A DNA stretch of 64,000 nucleotides from Devosia submarina (lineage in GTDB: Bacteria; Pseudomonadota; Alphaproteobacteria; Rhizobiales; Devosiaceae), in the NCBI RefSeq assembly GCF_003056345.1, contig NZ_PYWB01000008.1, positions 186,001 through 250,000 of the forward strand, written 5' to 3'. The position numbers were made by a program, and so were the translations under genes. Position 1 is the stretch's first letter, and each line of letters starts with the position of its first letter. Shown here piece after piece: positions 16,312 to 26,331 of the stretch. The notes under the pieces were generated by a model that was not told the origin of the DNA, ran no database searches, and saw only the letters and a program-made list of their open reading frames with translations.

Positions 16312-19300
16312 CGTCTCTTGTCGCGCACCAGCGCCGAAATCATATTGCCGAGCCGCCGGCCCAGCCGCGCATAAAGATGGTTCTGCCGCCAGGCCTCCGC
16401 CCGCTCCAGCGTCTCGGCCGCCGCCTTGTCGCCCCGATCGAGCTGCTTCAGCACATCCCCGATCCCCCGCGCGATCTCGGCAGGCGAAAGCCCCGGCAGC
16501 TGGAACACCGCCTCTTTCACATCATCAAAGATCGGCAGCGGCGTCGTGACCACCGGCAAGCGGCTCGCCAGCCCATACCGCACCGCCCCGCTCGCTGACT
16601 CCCCAGTTTTTTGATAGGGGTAAGCCACCAGCCGCGCCGGCGCGAGCAGACGGAGGCTCTGCTCGTCGCTCAGGAAGTCGGTGTGCAACTCCACATGGCT
16701 CTGCAGATTGCGCTGGCGGATTACCCGCTGCGCCTCCCCGATCAGCGATGCCGAAACCGGTGCCGGAAACTGCGCATTGACCATCCGCAGCCGCCCCCGG
16801 AACCCCTGCTCCCGCATCAAGGCAAACGCCTCGATCAGCTCGATCAGCCCCTTGTCCGGCAGGAAAAACCCATAGCTCGCAATGATCGGCTCCCTGGCCG
16901 CTTGCACCACCGGAGCCTCGGTCTCCAACACCCCATGGGGAAACAGCGCAACATTGTCCACCAGCCCCAGCGCCTTGAGCCGGTTGAGATCGGCCACCGA
17001 ATGCACCAGCAGCCGGTCACAAAGCTTGAGCTCCTGCGCCAAATCCGCCAGCCGCTTGCTCTGCTCATGCGCCGGATCACGCGTTGAATGCAGCGTCACC
17101 ACCAGCGTCTTGCCGCTCGCATGAATGTCGCGCAGCAGCCGCTTGAGCGCCGGAAAGTCAAAAAACCCGTAATTGAACTGGATCACCACCGCATCCGCCG
17201 GGCTCGCCAACACCTTGCGCGCCAGCGCGCCCAGACCCTGCTCCCCCTGGCTCCAGCAGCGCTCGACCTGATACCCCTCCGCTGCCACAGCCGTGCGATC
17301 CTGCGCCGCCAAAATCTCCACCGGTACAGCCAAGGCATCGATCAGATGCTGGCTATAGGTCGCAATCCCGCAATGGGCCGCAAACGTGCTGACCCAGCAG
17401 ATCGACGCTTCTCGCGGAAACGGCGCCTGGGCAAATTCCTGCGCCGCCACCGCCGTCTGCCGCGCCACCGCCCGCCAGCTCATATGTGCGAGCTTTTCCC
17501 GCAGCCGCCCCACCCGCGCCCCACGGCTCGCCTCCGGCTCATCCACCGCCCGCCGCATCTTTTGGGCCAAATCCTCGACCGAAGGCTCCGCCCAAACACT
17601 ATCAAACACCGGCAGATGCGATTGCGCCCGCGCAAATTCGAAATCGATAAGGCTCTCGGGATCATCCCCGAGAAAATCCATCTGCCCGCTCCACCCCGTC
17701 GCCAGCACCGGCAGCCCCGACAGGATCGCCTCCGCGATGGGCAGCCCGAACCCCTCCGCCCGGCTCGGCGCCACCAACATATGGCACTGCTCATAGAGCC
17801 CCTTGAGCTCTCCAGGCCTCAGATCCCTCTTGAGCACCACGATGTTACCGAGCTCCGGATAGTTCTGCCGCAGCGCCGCCACCTGCGCGTCCACCTCGTT
17901 GTGCGGATTATCAAACGTCTTGATCACGAGGGAAACATCATCCCCCCGCGTAAACGCCTGCGCATAGGCCCGCAGCAGGACATCAAGCCCCTTGCGCGGA
18001 AACCCTGATGACACATGGAGAAACCGGAACCCCTTCGCCTCTAGCGCAAACGGCTCTGCGGCAACACGCTCCCAATGATCCACCCCATTGGGCACCACCC
18101 GGATCGGCACCACGACGCCATTATCCACCAGGAGTTTGCGGACATGCTCCGACGTCACCGTCAGCCCCTGCAGATAGTCGTTGAACCCATCCACCCAATC
18201 CTGGGGAAACCCCGTTTCCTCCCAGGCGTAATTATGGAGAAAGTTCAGCCGCCCGGCGCTGTCCCACACCCGTGGCGGATAAAGATTGCGCGAAACAATT
18301 CCCTCGCTCGCCCCCGACCTGTCCACAAAATGTGGCGCCAATCCCGGCTCGTCCCGCAACAGCGCCTGTGGCACGGGATAGCTCCCCCCGCCCTCCGCCG
18401 AGTGCAGCGCAATTTCATGCCCCTCCGCAATCAGCCCTCGCGCCAATTCTCGATTGACCAGCGCAAGGCTATAGGAACTATCGAACGGCCCCTCCAGCCG
18501 CCAATGCTGCCGCTCCGGCAAAGGGCCACGCCGCTTGCGGTGGTCCAGCATTTTTCTGGTATCGGCAATTGCCTGCGCAACGGCATCCAGATCCGCCTCG
18601 CTCGCCCCAGCCCGGCCCTGTATCTCCTCCAGCAGCCGCCCTTCGATCTCCTCAGCGTAATGGAGCCACTCGCCCCAGGCGCGCGTGACTGTTTCCCCCG
18701 CCACGCTCCGCTCGATCAGCGCAATCGTCTCTCCGGCCGAGCGCTCCCACGAAAAACCTCTCGCTCGCTCCAGCCCATGCCGAACTAGCGTCTCCCGCCA
18801 CCCCTGATCGGAAAGCGCTCGCCCCATCATGTCGCTGATGTCCCCAACCGACAGCGGGTCGAACAGCGCTTCAGGGAGCCCAATCACCTCCGGCAGGCTC
18901 GATGCATTGGCCCCGATCGTCGGCGCTCCCGACTGCATGGCCTCCAGCGCCGGCAAGCCAAACCCCTCATGCAGCGATGGCATCACAAAGAGGGCACAGT
19001 CATTGTAAAGCTGCACCAGATCCTGGTCCGGCACATAACCTGCAAAAACAAGGTCCCCCGCCCCCACGCCCCGCTGCCCAGCGAGAAGCGAAAGCGTCGC
19101 CCGCTCCCCCTCGCCCATGCGCCCCACCACCAGCAATTGGTGCCGCTCCCGCAACTCAGGCGCCAATGCGGCAAACGCCTCCACCAGCCGCTCGAGATTT
19201 TTCCGCGGATCGCCACCTCCGGCGTAAAGCACAAAGGGCTTGCTCACCCCATAGCGCCCCCTCAGCGCCAGTCGCTCCTCATCACTGAGGTCCAGCGGAC

Positions 19301-19913
19301 GGAACAAGCCATCGGCCGCTTCCGACGTATCGGCGATCCGCTCTGGGGGAAATCCCAACTGCTCCCGCGCCTCCCCTGCCGCCGATCGGGAAACCGCCGC
19401 CAGCGCCGCCACGGTCTTTAGCTGTGCGATCCGTCCCTCGTAGAACCGCTTGAAGAGGGGATCGTGATCCAGATACCGCCCAGGATTGAGCAGCGGAATA
19501 AGATCATGCAGCGTCGCCACAACCGGCACGGGAAACAACGATCCGGCGCTCACCGCCGCATCATCCACATAGCCCTCGAAAAAGCCCGGCACGAACACGG
19601 CATCCGCCTCGAGCCCTGCCAGCACGAACTCGCGCAGCAAGGCACTAGCCTCCGCGCGCCACGCATTTTCCGGCCGCTTCCCCCGGCTCTCGGCAAGCCC
19701 GGGAAACACCACGAAATCATCGGGCGCCACAAGCCCGCCAAGTTCCGCACGCAGATGGGGAATGGCATCCGGCAGCGCCCCATTGAGCAGCAGGATAAAC
19801 TGGTGTGGCCCTGCTGTTGCGCACATGGCCTTGGCCATGGCCAATGTATAGCGCCCGACGCCCCGAAACCGGCTTTCGGTCTGCGCGCCCTGCAAGTCGA
19901 TGATGATGCGCAC
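16308..19913 (-). CDS. Giant multidomain glycosyltransferase with three GT4 modules
   Basis: The 1201-residue product contains three successive GT-B/GT4 modules, each with a recognisable donor-site motif. HEGFGLPALEAMQSGAPTIG is around 318. RAEGFGLPIAEAILSGLPVL is around 725. A degenerate TGESASGAVRYGLASRLPVV is around 1125. Linkers lie near 400-470 and 810-840. The GTG start overlaps the preceding methyltransferase stop by one base. Such fusions (for example WbdA) polymerise O-polysaccharide repeats in ABC-exported systems. The third module lacks the classic E-x7-E Glu pair, so it may be inactive or divergent. Confidence 0.87.
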   Translation of the reverse strand: MRIIIDLQGAQTESRFRGVGRYTLAMAKAMCATAGPHQFILLLNGALPDAIPHLRAELGGLVAPDDFVVFPGLAESRGKRPENAWRAEASALLREFVLAGLEADAVFVPGFFEGYVDDAAVSAGSLFPVPVVATLHDLIPLLNPGRYLDHDPLFKRFYEGRIAQLKTVAALAAVSRSAAGEAREQLGFPPERIADTSEAADGLFRPLDLSDEERLALRGRYGVSKPFVLYAGGGDPRKNLERLVEAFAALAPELRERHQLLVVGRMGEGERATLSLLAGQRGVGAGDLVFAGYVPDQDLVQLYNDCALFVMPSLHEGFGLPALEAMQSGAPTIGANASSLPEVIGLPEALFDPLSVGDISDMMGRALSDQGWRETLVRHGLERARGFSWERSAGETIALIERSVAGETVTRAWGEWLHYAEEIEGRLLEEIQGRAGASEADLDAVAQAIADTRKMLDHRKRRGPLPERQHWRLEGPFDSSYSLALVNRELARGLIAEGHEIALHSAEGGGSYPVPQALLRDEPGLAPHFVDRSGASEGIVSRNLYPPRVWDSAGRLNFLHNYAWEETGFPQDWVDGFNDYLQGLTVTSEHVRKLLVDNGVVVPIRVVPNGVDHWERVAAEPFALEAKGFRFLHVSSGFPRKGLDVLLRAYAQAFTRGDDVSLVIKTFDNPHNEVDAQVAALRQNYPELGNIVVLKRDLRPGELKGLYEQCHMLVAPSRAEGFGLPIAEAILSGLPVLATGWSGQMDFLGDDPESLIDFEFARAQSHLPVFDSVWAEPSVEDLAQKMRRAVDEPEASRGARVGRLREKLAHMSWRAVARQTAVAAQEFAQAPFPREASICWVSTFAAHCGIATYSQHLIDALAVPVEILAAQDRTAVAAEGYQVERCWSQGEQGLGALARKVLASPADAVVIQFNYGFFDFPALKRLLRDIHASGKTLVVTLHSTRDPAHEQSKRLADLAQELKLCDRLLVHSVADLNRLKALGLVDNVALFPHGVLETEAPVVQAAREPIIASYGFFLPDKGLIELIEAFALMREQGFRGRLRMVNAQFPAPVSASLIGEAQRVIRQRNLQSHVELHTDFLSDEQSLRLLAPARLVAYPYQKTGESASGAVRYGLASRLPVVTTPLPIFDDVKEAVFQLPGLSPAEIARGIGDVLKQLDRGDKAAAETLERAEAWRQNHLYARLGRRLGNMISALVRDKRR

Positions 19914-21106
19914 TATTGATCCTGCAATCTCTGGAGTTTGTCACGCACCGCCTGCCCGCGCGGCGTCAATTGCCCGCCCACATGGCGGCGCTGCCATCCA
20001 TCCCCGCTCGGCTGGCCCACGGCCAAGACCAAACGCAGCCGCGCCTCCAGCCCCGGCACGGCGCGAATGGCACGCACCAGCGACCGGCGCACATGAGGCC
20101 GCTTGTGAACCGCCAGCGCCGCGGAGGACGCCAAGGGCCGCAAACGCTCCCGCACCGCATCCTTGCTCAAGCCCGCCTTGGCCGAGCGCACCATCTGCCC
20201 CGCCCCGCGCAGGGGCGCCGTGACCCGCCAGGACGTGCTCCGCTGAATATCCTCCAGCCGCTGTTCCAGTTCCGCCCGCAGCGCCACCAGTTCGCCTCTT
20301 AGTTCGGATATCTGTTCCCTGTGAGCGGCCTGCGCTGTCTCGAACGCCGTCCTTTGGACGAGCCCCGCCTCAAACCGCTCCGACAGCGTTTCCAGCGTCA
20401 GCCCTCGCTCCCGCGCAAAGGCTGCATCGAATGGCGCCAGCACGTCGGGCTCGGCACTCTTTTGCGCAACAATCGCATAGTCCGGGCTCACGCCTGAAAA
20501 CACATCCATCAACGACGCCGCCTGCCCGTCCCTGAGCGCCGCCGCTTCCTGCAGCCGCAGCACCTCCACTCTTGCAAACCCATGGTGTCGCGCCAGAAAC
20601 GAAAGCAGCCCCGGTGGCAGCGGCTTGTTGTGCGTCGGATCCATGTGGAACGTCAGGCTGCCCACCCGCAGATTTTCCGCATTGGGCGTTTCAAGGATCA
20701 ACAGCCCCCCAGGCTCCAGCACCCGCAGCGCCTGTGCGATCAGCTCCTGCAACACGGCGAATGGCAGATGCTCGGCAATGTGGAAGCCTGACACCACCGA
20801 AAGGCTCGCCTCTGCCCGCCCCTTGAGCGCCGCAATGGCATCGCCCTGCTCGGCTGAAAGTCCCCGCGCGAAACAATCCTCGAGCATGCCCGCATCGAGG
20901 TCCACGCCATGCGCCGCAAACCCAAGCTCTCCCAAAAGCTCGAGCCATTCCCCCCGCCCGCATCCCAGATCGAGCGCCTTGCCTCCAAATCCCCCTTGCT
21001 TGAGCGGCCGCAAGAAATCCTCATAGGCCCGTAGCCGCCCGATAATCTCTGCCCGGTCGCCCCGAAATGCTGCTTCGAACTCGCGATAAAACCGATCAAC
21101 CGACAC
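19913..21106 (-). CDS. SAM methyltransferase with C-terminal coiled coil (WbdD-like glycan modifier)
   Basis: The 397-residue product has SAM motif I LDLGCGRGEW (about 45-54), GVDLDAGML, and FHIAEHLPF through LILETPNAEN. A predicted helical coiled-coil segment at about 250-300 (ELRGELVALRAELEQRLEDI) precedes a basic tail. It lies between the polymerase-like transferase and Wzt, as chain-terminating methyltransferases do in ABC-dependent O-antigen loci, where the coiled coil serves as a molecular ruler. No kinase domain is present, unlike WbdD. The start is GTG, overlapping wzt by 11 bases. Confidence 0.85.
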   Translation of the reverse strand: MSVDRFYREFEAAFRGDRAEIIGRLRAYEDFLRPLKQGGFGGKALDLGCGRGEWLELLGELGFAAHGVDLDAGMLEDCFARGLSAEQGDAIAALKGRAEASLSVVSGFHIAEHLPFAVLQELIAQALRVLEPGGLLILETPNAENLRVGSLTFHMDPTHNKPLPPGLLSFLARHHGFARVEVLRLQEAAALRDGQAASLMDVFSGVSPDYAIVAQKSAEPDVLAPFDAAFARERGLTLETLSERFEAGLVQRTAFETAQAAHREQISELRGELVALRAELEQRLEDIQRSTSWRVTAPLRGAGQMVRSAKAGLSKDAVRERLRPLASSAALAVHKRPHVRRSLVRAIRAVPGLEARLRLVLAVGQPSGDGWQRRHVGGQLTPRGQAVRDKLQRLQDQ

Positions 21107-22316
21107 GGCTCACCTCCAGCTGCGGCGGCAACCACGACGTGCCGATAAAGGGCGAATGGCTGGGGTTCACCACGGTGAAAACATAGGCCAGATCCCGCCA
21201 CTCATAATTGCCCGCCACATGCTCATCGCCCCGGTGCAGTGACACGGCGATCGAGTAATTTCCGATCCCAAGATTGGCCGGAAAGCCGAATCTGTACCGG
21301 ATCGTCTCCCCCGCCTTGGGCGTCACCACGCGCTGCAAATGATATGTATTGGTCCCAAAGATCGGCTGCCCCAGCCGGTCCTTGATCATGTAGCCGACCA
21401 CCAATTCCGGCAGATCCTGGTGGATGGCGGCCTCGATGCTGAGCACGAGCTCTTGCCCCACCGAAACCGTTTCCAGCGCCTGCCCCGCTTCATCCAGCAA
21501 CAGAACCGAGGCAATGCTCGCTTCCCCCGTTCCAGAGGTTGTCTGGACGCGCCCACCGCCCATGCTCACCTGCTTGACGTCATAGCCCTCTTTCTTGGCG
21601 ATCAGCGCATTGTAGAGATCCATCACGTCCTGGGGCGGCCCGTCCATCAGCACGCGCCCATCCGACAGGAGCAGCACCCGGTCGCATAGCGTCACGATCG
21701 AGGCCCGGTCATGCGACACCAGCAACAGCGTCGTCCCGCTCTGCTGGAACTCGCGAATGCAGCTAAAGCTCTTGTGCTGGAAAAAGGCATCGCCCACCGA
21801 CAGCGCTTCATCCACGATCAGGATTTCCGGCCGCCGCGCCGTCGCCACCGCAAAGGCCACGCGCATCTGCATGCCGCTTGAATAGGTGCGCATCGGCTGG
21901 TCGAAATAGGGCCCGATATCAGCAAAATCCGCGATGGCCGGCATCAGCCCCGCCAGCTCCTCGCTGCCGATCCCCATCATGCTCGCCGTGTTGACGACGT
22001 TCTCACGGCCCGTCAGGTCCCCATTGAACCCCATGCCCAGCTCCAGGATCGCCGCCACGCGCCCCTCCACATGAAAGCTCCCGGAGCTGGGCTGCAGCGT
22101 CCCCGTGATGATCTTGAGCAGCGTCGACTTCCCCGCCCCGTTCTCCCCCACGATCCCGACGGCACTGCCCGGTTCGATGGAAAAGCTGAGGTCGCGCAGG
22201 ACATGGACTTCCTTGGCTGGCTTGATGGGCAAACCGAACCAGCCGGCAATCCGGTGCCATTCCTGCCGATAGCTGCGGAAGGACTTGCTGAGCCCCTGAA
22301 CCGACAGCGCGCTCAT
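21096..22316 (-). CDS. wzt: O-antigen ABC exporter ATPase with C-terminal carbohydrate-binding domain (Wzt)
   Basis: The 406-residue product has an N-terminal ATPase: Walker A GENGAGKST, signature YSSGMQMR, Walker B ILIVDEAL and switch His in LLVSHD. From about residue 260 a beta-rich Wzt C-terminal domain follows (IEAAIHQDLPELVVGYMIKD, GIGNYSIAVSLH). That domain recognises the capped end of a finished polysaccharide. It overlaps wzm in an ATGA junction. The extended C-terminus indicates export coupled to a terminal modification, fitting the methyltransferase beside it. Confidence 0.93.
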   Translation of the reverse strand: MSALSVQGLSKSFRSYRQEWHRIAGWFGLPIKPAKEVHVLRDLSFSIEPGSAVGIVGENGAGKSTLLKIITGTLQPSSGSFHVEGRVAAILELGMGFNGDLTGRENVVNTASMMGIGSEELAGLMPAIADFADIGPYFDQPMRTYSSGMQMRVAFAVATARRPEILIVDEALSVGDAFFQHKSFSCIREFQQSGTTLLLVSHDRASIVTLCDRVLLLSDGRVLMDGPPQDVMDLYNALIAKKEGYDVKQVSMGGGRVQTTSGTGEASIASVLLLDEAGQALETVSVGQELVLSIEAAIHQDLPELVVGYMIKDRLGQPIFGTNTYHLQRVVTPKAGETIRYRFGFPANLGIGNYSIAVSLHRGDEHVAGNYEWRDLAYVFTVVNPSHSPFIGTSWLPPQLEVSRVG

Positions 22317-23107
22317 AGAACATCAACCATTTCAGGGCTGGCCCGGCGAAACAGAAACAGGGCAAGCGGCGCCAGGATCAGAACAAGCACGACCACATAG
22401 GCGATGCTCGCCCAAGGCACAGGCTCGGCGTAAACAATCAGCCGGTGATACACATCCACCAGATGGTACACAGGGCTGAGCTCCAGCAGTCCTCGAAAAC
22501 GCTCGGGAATGATGTTGGGTGGATAGACAATGGGCGTGAACCAGAACACGACCTGCAGCAGGATCGGCACGATCTGCTCGATGTCGCGAATGAAAACATT
22601 GAGCACGCCCAGCACCAGCCCGACGCAAGCCGCAAAAGCGCTGACCAGCAGCGCCGCCGGGATCACCAGCAGGATCTCGGGCGTAAGCGGATAGCCGAAC
22701 AGCGCGAACAACACGCACATCACGACAAACAGCGCGGCATTGTTGATCAGCGCCGTCCCCACCACGATCACCGGCAGGACGATGCGGGGAAACCGCACCT
22801 TCTTGATCACGTTGGCATTGTTGATGAACACCTTCATCAGCCGATCAACGATCTCGCTGAAGAGGTTCCAAGCCAAAAGCCCCGCAAGGAGGTAGATGGC
22901 ATAGCCGAACCGGTTCTCGATCCCCTGGATGCGCGAGGCCATCAGCCCCGACAGAATAAACGCATAGATGCAGACCTGCGCTAGCGGGTTGATGACCACC
23001 CAGGCAAAGCCCATGCGGCTGCGCACGAAACGCGTCTTGAAATCCGACAGGATGGAGCTTGCGACATAGGCGCGAAAGCTCCACAGACTGCGCAGTAAAC
23101 CCAGCAT
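22313..23107 (-). CDS. wzm: O-antigen/polysaccharide ABC exporter permease (Wzm)
   Basis: The 264-residue ABC-2 permease has about six membrane spans. It contains the conserved SRMGFAWVVINPLAQ entry helix, VKVFRVPRIVLP-like FPRIVLPVIVVGTALINN, and WFTPIVYPPNIIPE. It flips undecaprenyl-linked polysaccharide across the inner membrane together with Wzt. It is the first gene of the minus-strand set wzm-wzt-methyltransferase-glycosyltransferase. The 122 bases upstream separate it from the type I secretion genes. Confidence 0.92.
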   Translation of the reverse strand: MLGLLRSLWSFRAYVASSILSDFKTRFVRSRMGFAWVVINPLAQVCIYAFILSGLMASRIQGIENRFGYAIYLLAGLLAWNLFSEIVDRLMKVFINNANVIKKVRFPRIVLPVIVVGTALINNAALFVVMCVLFALFGYPLTPEILLVIPAALLVSAFAACVGLVLGVLNVFIRDIEQIVPILLQVVFWFTPIVYPPNIIPERFRGLLELSPVYHLVDVYHRLIVYAEPVPWASIAYVVVLVLILAPLALFLFRRASPEMVDVL

Positions 23108-23229
23108 AGCCGCTCATCAGTCGGAGTTTTGCGGCGCCGTCCGGTTAAGTGAAAAACCGGAGGACACCGCTGGAGCTCTCCTGATACGGGACCAAAAGGG
23201 GAACGTCATGTGGGGGTAACTACGTACCC

Positions 23230-24540
23230 TCACTCCTCCCGCATGCTCTTGTCGAGCGAGTCCCGTATTGGCTTGACCAGATAATCCACCATGGTCCGCT
23301 CGCCCGTGACGATGATCGCATCGGCTGGCATGCCCGGAATAATGCGCCCCTTGATTGTCTCGGGCACATTGCTGTCCGGCACGCTGATGCGCGCGAGATA
23401 GTACGCCGGCTGGCGAGTATCCTCGGGATAGATGAGGTCCGGCGAAAGAACGTCTACCGTTCCGAAGATCGTTGGCAAATTGCGGCTCGAAAACGCTGGG
23501 AACTTGATCTCCGAAACCTGCCCTGGCGCAAGGCTGTCGATATCGAGCGGGCGCACCTGCGCATTGATCACCAGCGGCTCGTTCTGCGGCACGATTTCCA
23601 TCATGGTCTCGGCGGGCCGCACCACGCCTCCCATGGTGTGGATGCGGATGTTCTGCACGATTCCGCTTTGCGGCGCCCGGATCAGCGTGCGCGAATTAAC
23701 GTCCTCCGCCACCACCAGCCGTTCCGTGATCTCGTTGAGCTCGGCGAGCGTGTCCTTGAGTTCGGACGCCGCACGTTCCTGATATTCCTGGTTGATCTGT
23801 ACGATCTGCAGATCGGTTTCGATGATGCTCTGGTAAGCGCGCGCGGATTCGGACACCAGCTGCCCGTAATTGCCCGTCAGCGCTGCGCTGTCGCGCTCCA
23901 TCGCCGTAATCTGGTTGGCCCGCACCACGCCCGTGCTTTCCCCGCTGCGCAGCCGCTCGATTTCCGCATCGATCGACGCCTGCTGCCGCTCGATGGCTTG
24001 ACGCTGCACCGTCAGCCCCGCAATCTGCTGGTGGAACTGCTCGATGCGCGACTGAAGAATGCTGACCTTGCTGTCGCGGATGGCCTTCCTTTCGGTAAAC
24101 AACTGCCCCTGCGATTTGATCGCCGTTTCGAGCGCCGCCTGGTCCTGCAATTCACCAATCGCAGCAAAATCGGGCTCATCGAGATTGGCCCGCTCCGCTT
24201 CGAGCCGCTTTTCCGTCGCCCGCAACACCGCCACGCGCTGCTGCAAAATCGATTGGTTCGCCTGCGCCTGCGTCGGCAGCAGACGCACCAGCATCTGCCC
24301 CGCTTCCACGGTCTGCCCTTCCGTTACCATGATCTCGGCGACGATGCCGCCTTCAAGGTGCTGGATCAGCTTGCGGTTGGACTCCACCGCCACCACGCCC
24401 GGCGCCACCACGGCGCTGTCGAGCGGCGCCGTCGCGGCCCACACGCCCATCACGCCAAAGGTGATGCCGATGGTTGCGAACCCCAGGAGAATAAACGGCG
24501 TCGGAGAATAGCGCCGCGCCGATGTTTTTGGTTTTGTCAT
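23230..24540 (-). CDS. Type I secretion membrane fusion protein (HlyD/PrtE family)
   Basis: The product is about 436 residues. It has a single N-terminal membrane span (about 16-38) followed by a lipoyl-type segment (QHLEGGIVAEIMVTEGQ), a long coiled coil (about 85-270) and a second beta domain (GGVVRPAETMMEIVP). This is the HlyD architecture that links the inner-membrane ABC to an outer-membrane channel. ATG 24540 with GGGGTGA upstream is preferred over the TTG at 24558. It follows the ABC gene by 14 bases. No TolC-type partner is in the window. Confidence 0.92.
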   Translation of the reverse strand: MTKPKTSARRYSPTPFILLGFATIGITFGVMGVWAATAPLDSAVVAPGVVAVESNRKLIQHLEGGIVAEIMVTEGQTVEAGQMLVRLLPTQAQANQSILQQRVAVLRATEKRLEAERANLDEPDFAAIGELQDQAALETAIKSQGQLFTERKAIRDSKVSILQSRIEQFHQQIAGLTVQRQAIERQQASIDAEIERLRSGESTGVVRANQITAMERDSAALTGNYGQLVSESARAYQSIIETDLQIVQINQEYQERAASELKDTLAELNEITERLVVAEDVNSRTLIRAPQSGIVQNIRIHTMGGVVRPAETMMEIVPQNEPLVINAQVRPLDIDSLAPGQVSEIKFPAFSSRNLPTIFGTVDVLSPDLIYPEDTRQPAYYLARISVPDSNVPETIKGRIIPGMPADAIIVTGERTMVDYLVKPIRDSLDKSMREE

Positions 24541-24554
24541 CAAGCTCACCCCTT

Positions 24555-26294
24555 TCAAGCCGAAATCTGCGCCGCAGCCTGCGGCAGTCGCACATCGGGC
24601 GCCGCTGCAGCCGCCGCCATGGGCTGCAGGAACTGCTTGGTCGGCACGAAGCGCTGCACGCGCCCGTCCTTCATCACCAAGGTCATGTCCGCCTGGCTCA
24701 AGAGATTCATCTTGTGGCTCACAAAGATCACGCTGACCCCCCGCTGCTTGATCGCCGCCAGCGCATTGATCAGCGCCGTCTCGCCCTCGGAGTCCAAGTT
24801 CGCATTGGGCTCATCGAGAACGATCAGCGACGGATTGCCGAACAGCGCCCGCGCCAGCCCCACGCGCTGCCGCTGCCCGCCCGAGAGCGAGCGCCCGCCC
24901 ACCCCAATTTCCGTGTCATAGCCCTGCGGCAGCTTCTGGATCATGTCATGCACACCAGCGAGCTTTGCCGCCGCAACGATATCGGCATCATCGGCCTCCC
25001 GGAACCGCGCGATATTTTCCGCGATCGTGCCGGCAAACAGCTCCACCTCTTGCGGCAGATAGCCGACATAGGCGCCCAATTCGTCAGCATTGTAGTGCCC
25101 GATCTCGGTCCCATCGAGCCTCACCGTGCCCGCAACACTTGGCCACACGCCCACCAGCGTGCGCACAAGGCTCGACTTGCCCGCCCCGCTCGGCCCCACC
25201 ACCGCCAGGATCTGCCCCGGCTCGATGGCAAAGTTCACCCCCTGCAGCACAGGCGTCCGGCTCCCCGGCACAAAGGCCGTCAGCCCCTCCACCGCCACCC
25301 GCCCCTGCGGCGCCGGCAAGGCCGTCCGCTCAATGTCGGCCGGGATCTGCGCAAACATGGTCTTGAGCCGGCGATAGGATTGGCGCGCGCCCACAAAGCT
25401 CTTCCACTGGCCCACCACCTGGTCCACCGGCCCCAGCGCGCGTCCCATCATGATCGAGGCCGCCACCATCACGCCCGCCGACATCTCGCCCTCGAGCACC
25501 AGATACGCGCCCACCCCCAGAATCGCGATCTGCATTCCCGCCCGCACGAACTTGGAAATCGAGGAAATCACCCCCGCCTTGTCGCTGGCTGAAGCCTGCA
25601 GATCCATCATCCGGTCGTGCCGCTCGAGCCAGCGCCCGCGCAACTGCCCTTCCATGCCCATGGCGCGGATCACTTCGGCATTCTGTAGCGTCGTATTGGC
25701 AAATTGCTGCGCCGCCTGGTTGGCATTGTTGGCCTCGTCCAGCGTCTTCTTGGTGGTTAGCTCGCTAATCAGCGCCAGCACGAACACGATGGTCGCCCCG
25801 CCCAGCGCCACCGTGCCGATCCAGGGGTGGAACAGGAAACACACCGCCAAAAACAGCGGCACCCAGGGCACGTCGCACATCGCCGTCAGCCCCGACCCCG
25901 TCAGGAACTCGCGCAACCGCCCCACATCATTAAGCGCCGCCTGCGAATTGCCCCCCGGATTGACGAGGCTCGCCTTGAGCACGCGGTGAAACAGCGGCCC
26001 CGACAGCGCCTCGTCGAACTGGAACCCCGTCCGCACCAAGACGCGCGAGCGCAAAAACTCCATCACCCCATGGATCATCAGCATCAAGACCGCGATCACC
26101 GTCAGCATAAGGAGCGTGGTTTCGTTCCGGCTCTGCAGCACGCGATCATAGATCTGCAGCATATAGAGCGGGCCAACGAACAAGAGGATGTTGATTGCCG
26201 CCGAAAAGATCAGCGTGCTCCAGATGATCTTGCGGTAAATCCCCAGGGCACGCTGGAAAACGTCGGTCTGAGACATTGCAGCTTTTGCTTTCAT
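24555..26294 (-). CDS. Type I secretion ABC transporter (PrtD/SapD-like)
   Basis: The 579-residue product combines an N-terminal six-span exporter domain (about 20-300) with an ATPase having Walker A GPSGAGKSS, signature LSGGQRQR and Walker B LIVLDEPNANLD. Its size and lack of a C39 peptidase domain match PrtD/RsaD-type transporters for RTX, protease or surface-layer proteins. It is 37 bases downstream of sapC and just upstream of the fusion protein. An internal ATG at 26276 is an alternative start. The cargo is probably the DUF4214/RTX protein at 27251-29029. Confidence 0.93.
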   Translation of the reverse strand: MKAKAAMSQTDVFQRALGIYRKIIWSTLIFSAAINILLFVGPLYMLQIYDRVLQSRNETTLLMLTVIAVLMLMIHGVMEFLRSRVLVRTGFQFDEALSGPLFHRVLKASLVNPGGNSQAALNDVGRLREFLTGSGLTAMCDVPWVPLFLAVCFLFHPWIGTVALGGATIVFVLALISELTTKKTLDEANNANQAAQQFANTTLQNAEVIRAMGMEGQLRGRWLERHDRMMDLQASASDKAGVISSISKFVRAGMQIAILGVGAYLVLEGEMSAGVMVAASIMMGRALGPVDQVVGQWKSFVGARQSYRRLKTMFAQIPADIERTALPAPQGRVAVEGLTAFVPGSRTPVLQGVNFAIEPGQILAVVGPSGAGKSSLVRTLVGVWPSVAGTVRLDGTEIGHYNADELGAYVGYLPQEVELFAGTIAENIARFREADDADIVAAAKLAGVHDMIQKLPQGYDTEIGVGGRSLSGGQRQRVGLARALFGNPSLIVLDEPNANLDSEGETALINALAAIKQRGVSVIFVSHKMNLLSQADMTLVMKDGRVQRFVPTKQFLQPMAAAAAAPDVRLPQAAAQISA

Positions 26295-26331
26295 GTTTGG
26301 TCGGGCTTTGCTTTTTGGCTCAGATAAAAGT

